Shown here piece by piece: positions 36,537 to 45,349 of a stretch of DNA of 64,000 nucleotides. The notes beneath the pieces were generated by a model. The model worked only from the letters and a program-made list of their open reading frames with translations, was not told the DNA's origin and made no database searches. Origin of the DNA: Actinomadura parmotrematis (GTDB lineage: Bacteria > Actinomycetota > Actinomycetes > Streptosporangiales > Streptosporangiaceae). The stretch is taken from the NCBI RefSeq assembly GCF_019458805.1, contig NZ_JAIBOA010000007.1, positions 248,001 through 312,000 of the forward strand, written 5' to 3'. The stretch's first letter is position 1, and each line of letters begins with the position of its first letter. The position numbers were made by a program, and so were the translations under genes.

Positions 36537-37301
36537 TCACTCCCGCGGCGGACGGCCGGCGGCGAAGGACCGGAGGCCCTCCAGATCGACGACGGTGGTG
36601 CGGCGCCAGCCGGTGCTCACCAGGCCGCGGCGGCGCAGGTGGTTCAGCGCGCGGGCGACGGTCTCGCGGGAGGAGTCCATGCACGACCCGAGCTCCTCCT
36701 GCGACAGCGGGGGAGCGATGTCGATGCTGCCGTCGGGCGCGGGCGGGGTGTGGCGGACCGACAGCTCGGCGAGGGTGATGAGCAGCAGCGCGAGGCGCTG
36801 GGCGCCCTTGACCGACACGTGGGCCTGGGCGCGGCGGCCGCCCTCGTCCAGGCGCTGGACGAAGGTGGTGGAGACCATGCGCCAGGCTTCGGGGTGGGCG
36901 TCGAGGAAGGCGGTGAAGCGGGCGGCCGGCACGACCAGGGCGCGCAGGGGCGACAGGGCGCTGATGGTGGCCGAGCGCTGGCGCGACCCGAGGGCGGCGC
37001 TCTCGCAGATCAGCTCGCCGGGGCCGCGGACGGCCAGGACGACCTCCTGGCCGGTCTCGGCGAGGGCGACGACCTTGGCCCAGCCCGATTCGATCACGAT
37101 GATGTGGTCGGACTGCTCGCCCTGGTAGCAGAGCGGCGCTTTGGCGTTGTAGGTGCGGGTCCGCGCGACGGTCCGCAGCGCCCGGCGCTGCGGGGCGTCC
37201 AGGGCGTCCCAGAAGCTCCCGGCGCTCCGCGCCGGGGAGCCGGCGCCCGAGGGGGCCGGGGGGGATGCCGTCCTGCGCTGGGAAGAGGTCCTCTCGCTCA
37301 C
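36537..37301 (-). CDS. Crp/Fnr-family transcription regulator
   Basis: Cyclic-nucleotide-binding-fold regulator, 254 aa from GTG 37301. Seen: N-terminal effector domain (LCYQGEQSDHIIVIESGWAKVV; GPGELICESAALG), dimer helix, and C-terminal winged helix LSQEELGSCMDSSRETVARALNHLRRRGLV. The cAMP-contact residues of true CRP are not clear, so the ligand is unknown. Starts at ATG 37382 or further upstream are possible. Five direct repeats lie upstream at 37557-37614. Confidence 0.88.
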   Translation of the reverse strand: MSERTSSQRRTASPPAPSGAGSPARSAGSFWDALDAPQRRALRTVARTRTYNAKAPLCYQGEQSDHIIVIESGWAKVVALAETGQEVVLAVRGPGELICESAALGSRQRSATISALSPLRALVVPAARFTAFLDAHPEAWRMVSTTFVQRLDEGGRRAQAHVSVKGAQRLALLLITLAELSVRHTPPAPDGSIDIAPPLSQEELGSCMDSSRETVARALNHLRRRGLVSTGWRRTTVVDLEGLRSFAAGRPPRE

Positions 37302-37556
37302 CGGGGCTTCCGCTTTCTGGCGGCCGTGCGGCCGCCCGCGTCGGGGCCGAGACGTCGCCGGCTGATGGTCTCCAGTGGACATCGGGCGGGCGTCCCTGGC
37401 AAGGACGCCCGCGCGGAGGGCCGGCACCCGCCGCGGAAGGGGAGAGTGGGGCGTGAAGGCCCGACCGCACCGGGCGCCGGCCCGGTCCTGCGCACTCTCC
37501 AGGAGAACCCCTCACCGCCGCCGGCGCTGCCCCGCGCGACGCCCGCCGTCTGCGTC

Positions 37557-37614
37557 GCCTGACACATTGCCCGACACCTTGCCTGACACCTGCCTGACAC
37601 CTGCCTGACACCTT
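37557..37614. repeat. Five direct repeats of GCCTGACACCT(T), 11-12 bp period
   Basis: Copies at 37557, 37569, 37581, 37592 and 37603, lengths 12, 12, 11, 11 and 12. The first ends ACATT and the second reads GCCCGACACCTT; the other three are identical in their first 11 bases. Each contains GACAC, the core reported for WhiA sites. The spacing is about one helical turn. Lies in the 355-base gap between the 5'-3' exonuclease stop and the Crp-like gene, i.e. in that regulator's upstream region; the rest of the gap shows no gene. Confidence 0.92.
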
Positions 37615-37656
37615 GGAGGCGGCGCGGCCCCGGACGGTTCCCCGCCGCGGCCGTTC

Positions 37657-38580
37657 TCAGGCGCGGGCGAGGGCCTTGGCCAGCCGCTGGAGGGGGCTGG
37701 AGAGGCCCCAGCGCTCCGACAGCTCGGCGAGCGCGGCCGGATCGCGCGGCGCGTCCGGCAGCCGGTCGTCCAGGCCGGCGAGCTCGGGCGCGTCGATGTC
37801 GGTGACGACCCGCACGACCGTCCCGGCCGCGGCGAGGTAGTCGCGGGCCGCCTCGACGCGGCGCCGCGCCGCGGCCGGGAAGCCGTCCTGCTCCCCGGCG
37901 TCCAGCGCCGCGAGGATGCCCGCGACGGACCCGAACCGGGTCACCAGCGCCGCCGCGGTCTTGTCGCCGACGCCCGGCACGCCGGGCAGCCCGTCGCTCG
38001 GGTCGCCGCGCAGCGTCGCGTAGTCGCCGTAGCCGCGGCCCGGGATGCCGTACTTGGCCGCGATCTCCTTCTCGCCCAGCACGTCCAGGTTGCGGATGCC
38101 GCGCGCGGTGTACAGGACCTGCACGGGGCCGCCGTCGTCGACGAGCTGGAACAGGTCGCGGTCGCCGGTGACGATGTCGACGGGCCCGGCCGGGGCGCCC
38201 CGCACGGCCAGGGTGCCGATGACGTCGTCGGCCTCGTAGCCGGGGACGCCGACGCGGGCGAGGCCGGCGGCGTCCAGGACGGCGTCGATCACCGGGAGCT
38301 GCGCCTCCAGCGCGTCCGGGGTCTGGTCGCCGCCGCCCTCGGCGACCCGGTGCGCCTTGTACGACGGCAGGGCCGCGACGCGGAACGCCGGCCGCCAGTC
38401 GGCGTCCATGCAGCACACCAGCCGGTCGGGGGAGCGGTCGGCGACCAGCCGGGCGATCATGTCGAGGAGGCCGCGGACGGCGTTCACCGGCGTCCCGTCC
38501 GGAGCGGTCACCTTCTCGGGCACCCCGAAGAACGCCCGGTAGTACAGCGACGGGGTGTCCAGCAGCATCAACCGGCTCAT
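37657..38580 (-). CDS. 5'-3' exonuclease (PIN/FEN fold)
   Basis: Stand-alone homologue of the DNA polymerase I 5' nuclease domain, 307 aa. Seen: MLLDTPSLYYRAFFGVP with the first Asp, CCMDADWRP, VPGYEADDVIGTLA and VTGDRDLFQLVDD (metal-binding acids), and the helix-hairpin-helix GVPGVGDKTAAALV. Probably acts on flaps or RNA primers as in other actinobacteria that carry it beside PolA. Stop lies 20 bases downstream of no neighbour gene; the upstream neighbour is the SpoIIE phosphatase on the same strand. Confidence 0.93.
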   Translation of the reverse strand: MSRLMLLDTPSLYYRAFFGVPEKVTAPDGTPVNAVRGLLDMIARLVADRSPDRLVCCMDADWRPAFRVAALPSYKAHRVAEGGGDQTPDALEAQLPVIDAVLDAAGLARVGVPGYEADDVIGTLAVRGAPAGPVDIVTGDRDLFQLVDDGGPVQVLYTARGIRNLDVLGEKEIAAKYGIPGRGYGDYATLRGDPSDGLPGVPGVGDKTAAALVTRFGSVAGILAALDAGEQDGFPAAARRRVEAARDYLAAAGTVVRVVTDIDAPELAGLDDRLPDAPRDPAALAELSERWGLSSPLQRLAKALARA

Positions 38581-38601
38581 GCGGCCATGCTCCCACGCGG
38601 G

Positions 38602-40956
38602 TCAGACGGTCCGCAGGGCCAGCACGCAGGTGTCGTCGTCGGGGTTGGCGGCGCCGAGCGCGCGCAGCACGTGCTCGATGAGCGCGTCGGGCGCGGCGCC
38701 CGCGGCCTGCTCGGCGGCGCGGCAGAGCAGGTCGAAGCCGTCGTCGAGGTCGCGGTCGCGGCGCTCCACCAGCCCGTCGGTGTAGAGCAGCAGCGTGTCG
38801 CCGGGCTCCAGGACGGTCTCGGCGCGCGCGAGCGGCGGCTCGTCGAGGGCGCCGAGGACGACGCCGTCGGGCGCCGCCAGCACGGCCGCGGTGTCCCCGC
38901 GCAGCAGCACCGGCGGCGGGTGCCCGGCCTGCGCCCAGCGCAGCGTGCGCGACGCCGGATCGTAGCGGGCGACGACGGCGCTGGCGGTGAGCGACGGGTG
39001 GCGGCTCGTCAGCAGCGTGTTCAGCCAGCCGAGCAGCCGGTCGGGGGCGGCGCCGGTGCAGGCCAGGCCCGACAGGGCGTTGCGCATCGTGGCCATCGCC
39101 GCGGCCGCCGCCAGCCCGTGCCCCGACACGTCGCCGATCGCGATGAACACCCCGTCGCCGGTCGGATCGGGCGAGGCCTCGTACCAGTCGCCGCCGACGC
39201 GCGCCTGCCGCGAGGCCGGCAGGTACCGCACGGCGGCGCGCAGCCCCGGCAGGTCGCGCGGGCCGCGCGGCAGCGGCAGGATGGCCCGCTGCAACTGCAC
39301 CGCGACGTGCCGCTCCTCGGCGATGCGGCGCCGCTCCTCGCGCAGCTGCTCGCGCGTCGCGGCGAGCATCCGGTCGGCGCGGCGGCGCTGGGTGACGTCC
39401 TGGAACACCGTGTACAGCGCGACCGGGTCGCCGTGCGGGCCGAGCACCGGCTCGGCCATCACCCGCAGGTGCCGGACCCCGTCCCCGCCGCGGATCCGCA
39501 GCTCCACGTCGGCGGGCTCGCGGCGGCCGAGCAGCGTCCGCATCAGGTGCTCGGCGCGCGGCAGGTCCTCGGGGACGACGAGGCCGGCGAGGCCGGCCAG
39601 CGGCAGCGGGCCGTCGCCGGGGCCGCGGCCGAACAGCCGGTACAGGTGGTCGGACCAGCGCACCTCGCCGGTCACCAGGTCCCACCGGGACCAGCCGAGG
39701 TTGCCGAGCCGCTGCGCCTGCGCGAGCTGCCCGGCCAGGTCGTCCTGGTCGTCGTGGAAGCGCCAGCTCACCAGGACGCCGCCGCCGACCCGGCAGGCCC
39801 GCACCGACAGCCGCGTCGGGACGAGCCGCCCGCCGGCGAAGCTGGTGTAGTCGTGCGGGTCGCGCCGCAGCGGCGCGCCCGTCTCCAGCACCCGCACGTA
39901 GGCGTGGAACAGGCCCGAGACCGCCAGGCCGGGCAGGTGCTCCAGCAGCCGCGCGCCCGCGAGCTCGGCGGGCCGGTGCCCCGGCAGGTCGTCGCCGTCG
40001 CCGGCGACGGCGTCGACCTGGAAGTCCACGACGCGGCCCGCGTCGTCGCGGACCGGCGACATCAGCGCCGCGGGCGCGTGCACGACCTCCAGCAGCGCGC
40101 GCAGCCACGGCGCCTCGGCGGCGTCGCCGGCCGCCGGGACCAGCTCGCGCAGCCGCCGCGCGCACGCCGCCAGCACCGGCCGGAGGCGGGCGACGGCGGC
40201 GTCGCCGGGGCCGGCGTCGGCGGCCCAGGTGATCTCGGCGGCGCCGACGATGCGCCCGCCCGCGCGCAGCGGCACGCACGAGTGCGGGGCGTCCAGCCGG
40301 GCGGCGGCGCCGAGCAGGGCGAGCCGCGCCGGGTCGGCGCGCCAGAGCGGCGCGCCCTCGCGGACCGCGCGCACCAGGCCGACGTTGCGGTGCGGCGGGA
40401 TGCGCGCCCACTCGCTCACCACGTGCGCGGGCAGCCCGTGCGCGCCGGCCAGCCGCAGCGCGCCGTCGGGCTCCAGGACCGTCAGCACCACGGCCTGCGC
40501 GCCGAGCCCGTCGAGGGCGCCCTCGGCGAGGCGGCGCGCCAGCTCGTCGGGGGAGCGCGCCGCGTCGAACGCCGCCGCCGCCAGGTGCGGAGCGGTGAAG
40601 GGCGCGGGCCCGAGGACGGGCGCGGGCGCGGGTTCGGGGTCGGTGAGGTAGGTGGCGGGGTCGAAGACCGCCGCCGTCGGGCGCGTCACCCGGCCGCCGT
40701 CGCCGGGCTCCTCGCCCGCGCCGAGCAGCAGCGCCGCCGCGACGGCGGGCTCCACTCCGGCGTCGGCGGCGACCTGCAGCAGGTGCTCGTGGGCGGCCTC
40801 CACCCCGCAGCCGAACCGCTCGGCGAGCAGGCCCTTGGCCTGTTCGACCACGGCGCGGGCGCGCTGCTCGCCGCGCAGCTCGGCGAGCTCGGCGCGCAGC
40901 CGCTCGACGGTGCCGGCCAGCGCCAGTGCGCGGTCGGTGTCCCTGACGACGCTCAT
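38602..40956 (-). CDS. ANTAR-GAF-PAS-SpoIIE protein phosphatase
   Basis: Multi-domain signalling phosphatase, 784 aa from ATG 40956. Domains in order: ANTAR-like segment (about 15-70, RAVVEQAKGLLAERFGCGVEAA), GAF (about 115-265), PAS-like regions (about 290-530, the second with WSRWDLVTGEVRWSDHLYRLFG), coiled linker, and PP2C/SpoIIE domain with VGGDWYEA, GDVSGHG, YDPASRTLRWAQAGHPPP and PDDDTCVLAL. All metal-binding Asp motifs are present. Such proteins usually dephosphorylate anti-anti-sigma factors; no partner gene is adjacent. ANTAR domains normally bind RNA. Confidence 0.9.
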   Translation of the reverse strand: MSVVRDTDRALALAGTVERLRAELAELRGEQRARAVVEQAKGLLAERFGCGVEAAHEHLLQVAADAGVEPAVAAALLLGAGEEPGDGGRVTRPTAAVFDPATYLTDPEPAPAPVLGPAPFTAPHLAAAAFDAARSPDELARRLAEGALDGLGAQAVVLTVLEPDGALRLAGAHGLPAHVVSEWARIPPHRNVGLVRAVREGAPLWRADPARLALLGAAARLDAPHSCVPLRAGGRIVGAAEITWAADAGPGDAAVARLRPVLAACARRLRELVPAAGDAAEAPWLRALLEVVHAPAALMSPVRDDAGRVVDFQVDAVAGDGDDLPGHRPAELAGARLLEHLPGLAVSGLFHAYVRVLETGAPLRRDPHDYTSFAGGRLVPTRLSVRACRVGGGVLVSWRFHDDQDDLAGQLAQAQRLGNLGWSRWDLVTGEVRWSDHLYRLFGRGPGDGPLPLAGLAGLVVPEDLPRAEHLMRTLLGRREPADVELRIRGGDGVRHLRVMAEPVLGPHGDPVALYTVFQDVTQRRRADRMLAATREQLREERRRIAEERHVAVQLQRAILPLPRGPRDLPGLRAAVRYLPASRQARVGGDWYEASPDPTGDGVFIAIGDVSGHGLAAAAAMATMRNALSGLACTGAAPDRLLGWLNTLLTSRHPSLTASAVVARYDPASRTLRWAQAGHPPPVLLRGDTAAVLAAPDGVVLGALDEPPLARAETVLEPGDTLLLYTDGLVERRDRDLDDGFDLLCRAAEQAAGAAPDALIEHVLRALGAANPDDDTCVLALRTV

Positions 40957-41073
40957 CGCGGGCCCCCCGGCAGACCGCTCCGCCCGTCCCGTGGTGCGCC
41001 CGGCTGGCGCAGGCGACGCGGCGCTTGCGATCCTGGGAGGGCGTCCGGAGCGGTCGATCCGGTGTCGGCGCAC

Positions 41074-41086
41074 CTACAGAATGTAA
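41074..41086. promoter_or_regulatory. Degenerate TACA-TGTA element
   Basis: CTACAGAATGTAA has the same TACA and TGTA arms as the elements at 18321, 36504 and 54019 but a three-base spacer. It lies between the divergent SpoIIE and M24 peptidase genes. Weak. Confidence 0.25.
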
Positions 41087-41159
41087 CAGTCCCAGGTGAC
41101 GGGGGAGGGGGGAAGCGGCGATCCGGTGGACCGCCGCGCCCGAGATGATGGAGACGGAT

Positions 41160-42266
41160 GTGACAGCGCAGTTGTATCCGCGCGAGCGGGTGGCCCTGGT
41201 ACGGGACGCGGCGGCGGAGGCGGGGGTGGGGGCGGTGCTGCTGACGCCCGGCCCCGACCTGCGGTACGTGACCGGCTACCACGCCCAGGAGCTGGAGCGG
41301 CTCACCTGCCTGGTGGTGCCCGCCGCCGGCGACCCGTTCCTGGTGGTGCCGCGCCTGGAGTTGCCCGCCGCGCAGGCGTCGCCCGCCGGCGGGCTGGACC
41401 TGGAGCTGGTGCCCTGGGACGAGACCGACGACCCCTACGCGCTCGTCGCGGGCCGCCTGCCGGCGGGCCTGGCCAGTGTCGCGGTCGCCGACCGCATGTG
41501 GGCGATGATGGTGCTGCGGTTCCGCGCGGCGCTGCCGGGCGCCGCGCAGGTCGCCGCGGGGCGGGTGATGCGCGGGCTGCGCATCCGCAAGAGCCCCGCC
41601 GAGATCGCCGCGCTGCGCGCCGCGGGCGCGGCCATCGACCGCGTGCACGCGCGGGTGCCGGAGTTCCTGCGGCCCGGCCGCACCGAGCGCGAGGTCGGCC
41701 GCGACATCGCCGACGCCATCATCGCCGAGGGCCACGAGGCCGTCGATTTCGTCATCGTCGGGTCGGGCCCGAACGGCGCCAACCCGCACGCCGAGCTGAG
41801 CGACCGCGTCATCGCCGAGGGCGAGCCCGTCGTGGTCGACATCGGCGGCACCATGCCGACGGGCTACTGCTCGGACTCCACCCGCAACTACTGCGTGGGC
41901 GAGCCGCCCGCCGAGTACCGCGCCTACTTCGAGGTGCTGCGCGCCGCGCAGGAGGCGTCCAGCCGTGCGGTGCGGCCCGGCGTCACGCCCGAGGCGGTCG
42001 ACGGGGCCGGCCGCGAGCTGATCGCCGAAGCCGGGTACGGGCCGCTGTTCCTGCACCGCACCGGGCACGGCATCGGCCTGGAGAGCCACGAGGACCCCTA
42101 CATCGTCAGCGGCAACACCGAGCCGCTGGAGGCGGGCATGGCCTTCTCCATCGAGCCGGGCATCTACCCCGGCCCGCACGGCGCGCGCATCGAGGACATC
42201 GTGGTGTGCACCGGCGACGGCTACGAGAGCCTCAACACCACCCCGCGCGACCTGGTCGTCCTCTGA
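41160..42266 (+). CDS. Xaa-Pro peptidase, M24 family
   Basis: Metallopeptidase removing residues before proline, 368 aa. Seen: creatinase-type N-terminal domain (LTPGPDLRYVTGYHAQELERL), then the pita-bread fold with metal ligands in VVVDIGGTMPTGYCSDSTR (two Asp), HRTGHGIGLESHEDPY (His), FSIEPGIYPG (Glu) and GARIEDIV (Glu). GTG 41160 has GGAG at proper distance; ATG 41145 is an alternative. Divergent from the SpoIIE phosphatase gene. Confidence 0.93.
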   Translation: MTAQLYPRERVALVRDAAAEAGVGAVLLTPGPDLRYVTGYHAQELERLTCLVVPAAGDPFLVVPRLELPAAQASPAGGLDLELVPWDETDDPYALVAGRLPAGLASVAVADRMWAMMVLRFRAALPGAAQVAAGRVMRGLRIRKSPAEIAALRAAGAAIDRVHARVPEFLRPGRTEREVGRDIADAIIAEGHEAVDFVIVGSGPNGANPHAELSDRVIAEGEPVVVDIGGTMPTGYCSDSTRNYCVGEPPAEYRAYFEVLRAAQEASSRAVRPGVTPEAVDGAGRELIAEAGYGPLFLHRTGHGIGLESHEDPYIVSGNTEPLEAGMAFSIEPGIYPGPHGARIEDIVVCTGDGYESLNTTPRDLVVL

Positions 42267-42287
42267 CCGCGTCCCGGTACGGGAAAC

Positions 42288-42334
42288 GCCGGCGGCCCGC
42301 GCCCTCCCGTCCGGGGAGGGTGCGGGCCGCCGGC
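42288..42334. terminator. Long convergent hairpin terminator
   Basis: A 21-bp stem (GCCGGCGGCCCGC, a G-T wobble, CCCTCCC) with loop GTCCG, between the convergent stops of the M24 peptidase gene and the sugar ATPase gene. Confidence 0.9.
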
Positions 42335-42369
42335 GCCCTGGCGGTCATCGGCGCGGATCGGCGCGGAGG

Positions 42370-43638
42370 TCAGCCCTTGAGGACCTCGACCTCGTCGCCG
42401 GCGGGGACGGCGTCGGCGTCGGCGGGCGGGGCGCTCTGCTGGTAGCCGATGGCGAGGCCGGTCTCGGGGTCGAAGAAGTGCAGCCGGGAGGTGTCGACGG
42501 CCAGCTCGACGCGGCGGCCCGGGCGCACCTGCGAGCGGGCGTTGACGCGCGCGGTCCACAGCGCCTTGTCGTCGACCAGCGGGATCGCGGTGTCGGCCTC
42601 GCCCTCGGCGGCGTCCTCGGCGAGGTCGGCGGTGTCCTTGTGCTCGACCGGCGGCGCGTCGATGGCGAAGATGACGTTGATCTCGCTGCCGAGCTCCTCG
42701 GTGACGCTGCAGGTGGCCTCCAGCGGCGCCCAGTCGGGCTTGGCGTGCGCGGCGTCCTCGAAGTCCGAGGGCCGCACGCCGAGGATCACCGGCCGGCCGA
42801 CGTAGCCCTCCAGGCCCTCCTTGGCGGCCAGCAGCGCGTCCGGCACGGGCAGGGTGTAGCCGGCGAAGGAGACCTGCGCGCCCCCGTCGGCGCGGGTCAG
42901 CTCGGCGGTCACGAAGTTCATCGACGGCGAGCCGATGAACCCGGCGACGAACAGGTTCACGGGGTTGTCGAACAGCCGCTGCGGCGTGTCGACCTGCTGG
43001 AGCTTGCCCTCGCGCAGCACGCAGACGCGCGAGCCGAGCGTCATCGCCTCGACCTGGTCGTGGGTGACGTAGACGGTGGTGACGCCGAGGCGCTCGTGCA
43101 GCTGGCTGAGCGAGGCGCGCATCGACACGCGCAGCTTGGCGTCCAGGTTCGACAGCGGCTCGTCCATCAGGAACGCCTGCGGCTCGCGCACGATCGCGCG
43201 GCCCATCGCGACGCGCTGGCGCTGGCCGCCCGACAGCGCGGCGGGCTTGCGCGACAGGAACTGCTCCAGCCCCAGCATCTTGGCGGCCTCGGCGACCTTC
43301 TTCTTGCGCTCCTCCTTGGAGGCGCCGCGCAGCTTCAGGCCGAACTCCAGGTTCTTCTCCACCGTCATGTGCGGGTAGAGCGCGTAGTTCTGGAACACCA
43401 TCGCGATGTCGCGGTCCTTGGGCGCCAGGTCGTTGACGACCTGCCCGCCGATGGACACGGTGCCGCCGCTGATCTCCTCCAGGCCCGCGATCATGCGCAG
43501 GGCGGTGGACTTGCCGCAGCCCGAGGGGCCGACCAGCACCATGAACTCGCCGTCGCGGATGTCCAGGTCCAGGCCGTCCACGGCCTTGACGCCCCCGGTG
43601 TAGACCTTGTCGACCTGGTCCAGCCTGATCCCGGCCAT
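42370..43638 (-). CDS. Sugar ABC transporter ATP-binding protein, UgpC/MsmK/MsiK type
   Basis: Shared ATPase for carbohydrate importers, 422 aa. Seen: Walker [11 protein letters not shown]-loop [12 protein letters not shown], signature LSGGQRQR, Walker [17 protein letters not shown], then the C-terminal TOBE/MalK-type regulatory domain ([14 protein letters not shown]). An insertion rich in Glu/Ala (about 345-370) is longer than usual. No permease or binding protein is adjacent, as with Streptomyces MsiK, which serves several sugar importers. ATG 43638 follows GGGAGGG. The operator at 43653 covers its promoter. Confidence 0.93.
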   Translation of the reverse strand: MAGIRLDQVDKVYTGGVKAVDGLDLDIRDGEFMVLVGPSGCGKSTALRMIAGLEEISGGTVSIGGQVVNDLAPKDRDIAMVFQNYALYPHMTVEKNLEFGLKLRGASKEERKKKVAEAAKMLGLEQFLSRKPAALSGGQRQRVAMGRAIVREPQAFLMDEPLSNLDAKLRVSMRASLSQLHERLGVTTVYVTHDQVEAMTLGSRVCVLREGKLQQVDTPQRLFDNPVNLFVAGFIGSPSMNFVTAELTRADGGAQVSFAGYTLPVPDALLAAKEGLEGYVGRPVILGVRPSDFEDAAHAKPDWAPLEATCSVTEELGSEINVIFAIDAPPVEHKDTADLAEDAAEGEADTAIPLVDDKALWTARVNARSQVRPGRRVELAVDTSRLHFFDPETGLAIGYQQSAPPADADAVPAGDEVEVLKG

Positions 43639-43652
43639 CGACCCTCCCTGAG

Positions 43653-43666
43653 TGGAAACGTTTCCA
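43653..43666. promoter_or_regulatory. LacI-family operator 1
   Basis: TGGAAACGTTTCCA, perfect 14-bp palindrome with central CG as for LacI/GalR-family regulators, 15 bases upstream of the sugar ATPase start. Confidence 0.88.
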
Positions 43667-43715
43667 GTAGGCTTCTGTATCCAGGGCTTTTGCCCTGATT
43701 CGAGAGTCAATAGTA

Positions 43716-43729
43716 TGGAAACGTTTCCA
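43716..43729. promoter_or_regulatory. LacI-family operator 2
   Basis: Second identical TGGAAACGTTTCCA, 63 bases from the first (six helical turns), just before the LacI-type gene. The pair suggests shared repression of both divergent genes, perhaps with looping. Confidence 0.88.
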
Positions 43730-43751
43730 GAGAAGAGGGGCGGCGGAACCG

Positions 43752-44765
43752 GTGGCGGCAACGGTGAAGGACGTGGCGGCGGCCGCGGGCGTCGGCATCG
43801 CGACGGTCTCGCGGGTCTTCTCGGGCAACGGCGCGGTCGGCGCCGCCACCCGCGAGCGGGTCCTCGCCGCGGCCCGCGAGCTGGACTACCGGCCGAGCGC
43901 GGTCGGCCGCAGCCTGAAGACCCGCCGCACCGGCGGCATCGGCCTGGTCGTCCCCGACGTCACCGACCCCTTCCAGGCCGAGCTGGCCGCCGGGGTGCTG
44001 GCCTGCGCCCGCGACCTCGGCGAGCACGTGGTGCTGGACGTCTCGGGCGGCGACCCCGGGCGCGAGGCCGCGATCGTCGAGCGGATGGTCGGGCAGCGGC
44101 TGGACGGCGTCGTCGCGGTGCCGGCCGGCGACCGCGCGCCGTGGGCGGCGGCCGCGGCGGCCGGCGGGGGAGTGGTGTTCGCCGACCGCGCGCTGCCCGG
44201 CCTGCCGGACGTGCCGGCCGTCCTCGCCGACGACGCCGCGGGCGTGGCGTCGCTCGCCGAGTACCTGCTCGGCCTCGGCCACCGCCGGATCGCGCTGCTG
44301 GGCGCGGCGCCCCGCGGCCGCGCCCGCGGCGAGCGCGAGCGCGCCTTCCGGGAGGCGCTGGCCGCCGCCGGCGTCGCCGTGGACGAGGAGCTGATGGTCG
44401 CCGCCCGCCCCGCCCGCGACAGCGCCTACGCCGCGGCGGCCGGCCTGCTGCAGAGCCGCCCCGACGCCACCGCCGTCCTCGCCGCCACCCACCTGCTCGG
44501 CGAGGCCGCCGTCCTCGTCGCGCGCGAGCTGGACCTGCGCGTGCCCGCCGACGTGTCGATCGCGATGGTCGGCGACGTCGCCTGGGCCGAGCTGTGCGAC
44601 CCGCCGCTCACCGCCGTCGCCCGGCCCGGCCGCGACATCGGCTACCGCGCCTGCGAGACGCTGCTGCGCGACCGCAACCGGCGCGGCCCCGCCGGGCCCG
44701 TCCGGCTGCCCGCCGAGCTGGTCGTGCGGGGCAGCTGCGGGCCCTGCCGGGGCGGGCGCCGCTGA
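43752..44765 (+). CDS. LacI-family transcription regulator
   Basis: Sugar-responsive repressor, 337 aa. Seen: N-terminal helix-turn-helix [20 protein letters not shown] with hinge helix [10 protein letters not shown], then a periplasmic-binding-like effector domain ([41 protein letters not shown]). GTG 43752 gives the standard family start. The two palindromes in the divergent gap are its probable sites, so it likely controls itself and the sugar ATPase. Confidence 0.93.
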   Translation: MAATVKDVAAAAGVGIATVSRVFSGNGAVGAATRERVLAAARELDYRPSAVGRSLKTRRTGGIGLVVPDVTDPFQAELAAGVLACARDLGEHVVLDVSGGDPGREAAIVERMVGQRLDGVVAVPAGDRAPWAAAAAAGGGVVFADRALPGLPDVPAVLADDAAGVASLAEYLLGLGHRRIALLGAAPRGRARGERERAFREALAAAGVAVDEELMVAARPARDSAYAAAAGLLQSRPDATAVLAATHLLGEAAVLVARELDLRVPADVSIAMVGDVAWAELCDPPLTAVARPGRDIGYRACETLLRDRNRRGPAGPVRLPAELVVRGSCGPCRGGRR

Positions 44766-44873
44766 CCCCGGCCCCCACGGGACGGACCGGACTTACGCCG
44801 GGAACCGGCATTGACCGGCGCTTTCTGGGCGGCAGGGCGGGCGCGCGGCGCGCCGGTCCGCTAGATTTCCGGG

Positions 44874-45314
44874 GTGGAGGAGATCGATCGCCAGATCCTG
44901 GGACTGCTCGCGGGCGACGGGCGGATGAGCTTCACCGACCTGGCCCGGGAGACCGGGCTGTCGGTGTCGGCGGTGCACCAGCGGGTCCGCCGGCTGCAGA
45001 AACGCGGGGTCGTCAAGGGCTTCACCGCGCTGCTGGACAACGAGGCGATCGGGCTCGCCCTCACCGCCTTCGTGTCCATCAAGCCGATCGACCCGGCCGC
45101 GCCCGACGACGCCCCCCAGCGCCTCGCCGGCATCGAGGCGATCGAGGCGTGCCACTCGGTGGCCGGCGAGGAGAGCTACATCCTGAAGGTGCGGGTCGCC
45201 TCGCCCAACGACCTGGAGAACCTGCTCCAGCAGATCCGCGCGCAGGCCAACGTCGCCACCCGCACCACCGTCGTGCTCAGCACCCCGTGGGAGGGGCGGC
45301 GCCCGCCGCTGTAG
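44874..45314 (+). CDS. Lrp/AsnC-family transcription regulator
   Basis: Small amino-acid-responsive regulator, 146 aa. Seen: winged helix (EIDRQILGLLAGDGRMSFTDLARETGLSVSAVHQRVRRLQKRG) given here as family pattern from residue 3 on, and C-terminal RAM ligand domain (ACHSVAGEESYILKVRVAS; RTTVVLSTPWE). TAGATT ends six bases before GTG 44874, suggesting a leaderless transcript. No adjacent amino-acid gene points to a target. Confidence 0.92.
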   Translation: MEEIDRQILGLLAGDGRMSFTDLARETGLSVSAVHQRVRRLQKRGVVKGFTALLDNEAIGLALTAFVSIKPIDPAAPDDAPQRLAGIEAIEACHSVAGEESYILKVRVASPNDLENLLQQIRAQANVATRTTVVLSTPWEGRRPPL

Positions 45315-45349
45315 AGGGGGCGCGCCCGCCTCCCGGGTCCCCGCGCGTC

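Noticed and set aside
37557..37614. CRISPR array or plasmid iterons
   Set aside because: The repeats are 11-12 bp with no spacers, and there are no cas or rep genes nearby.
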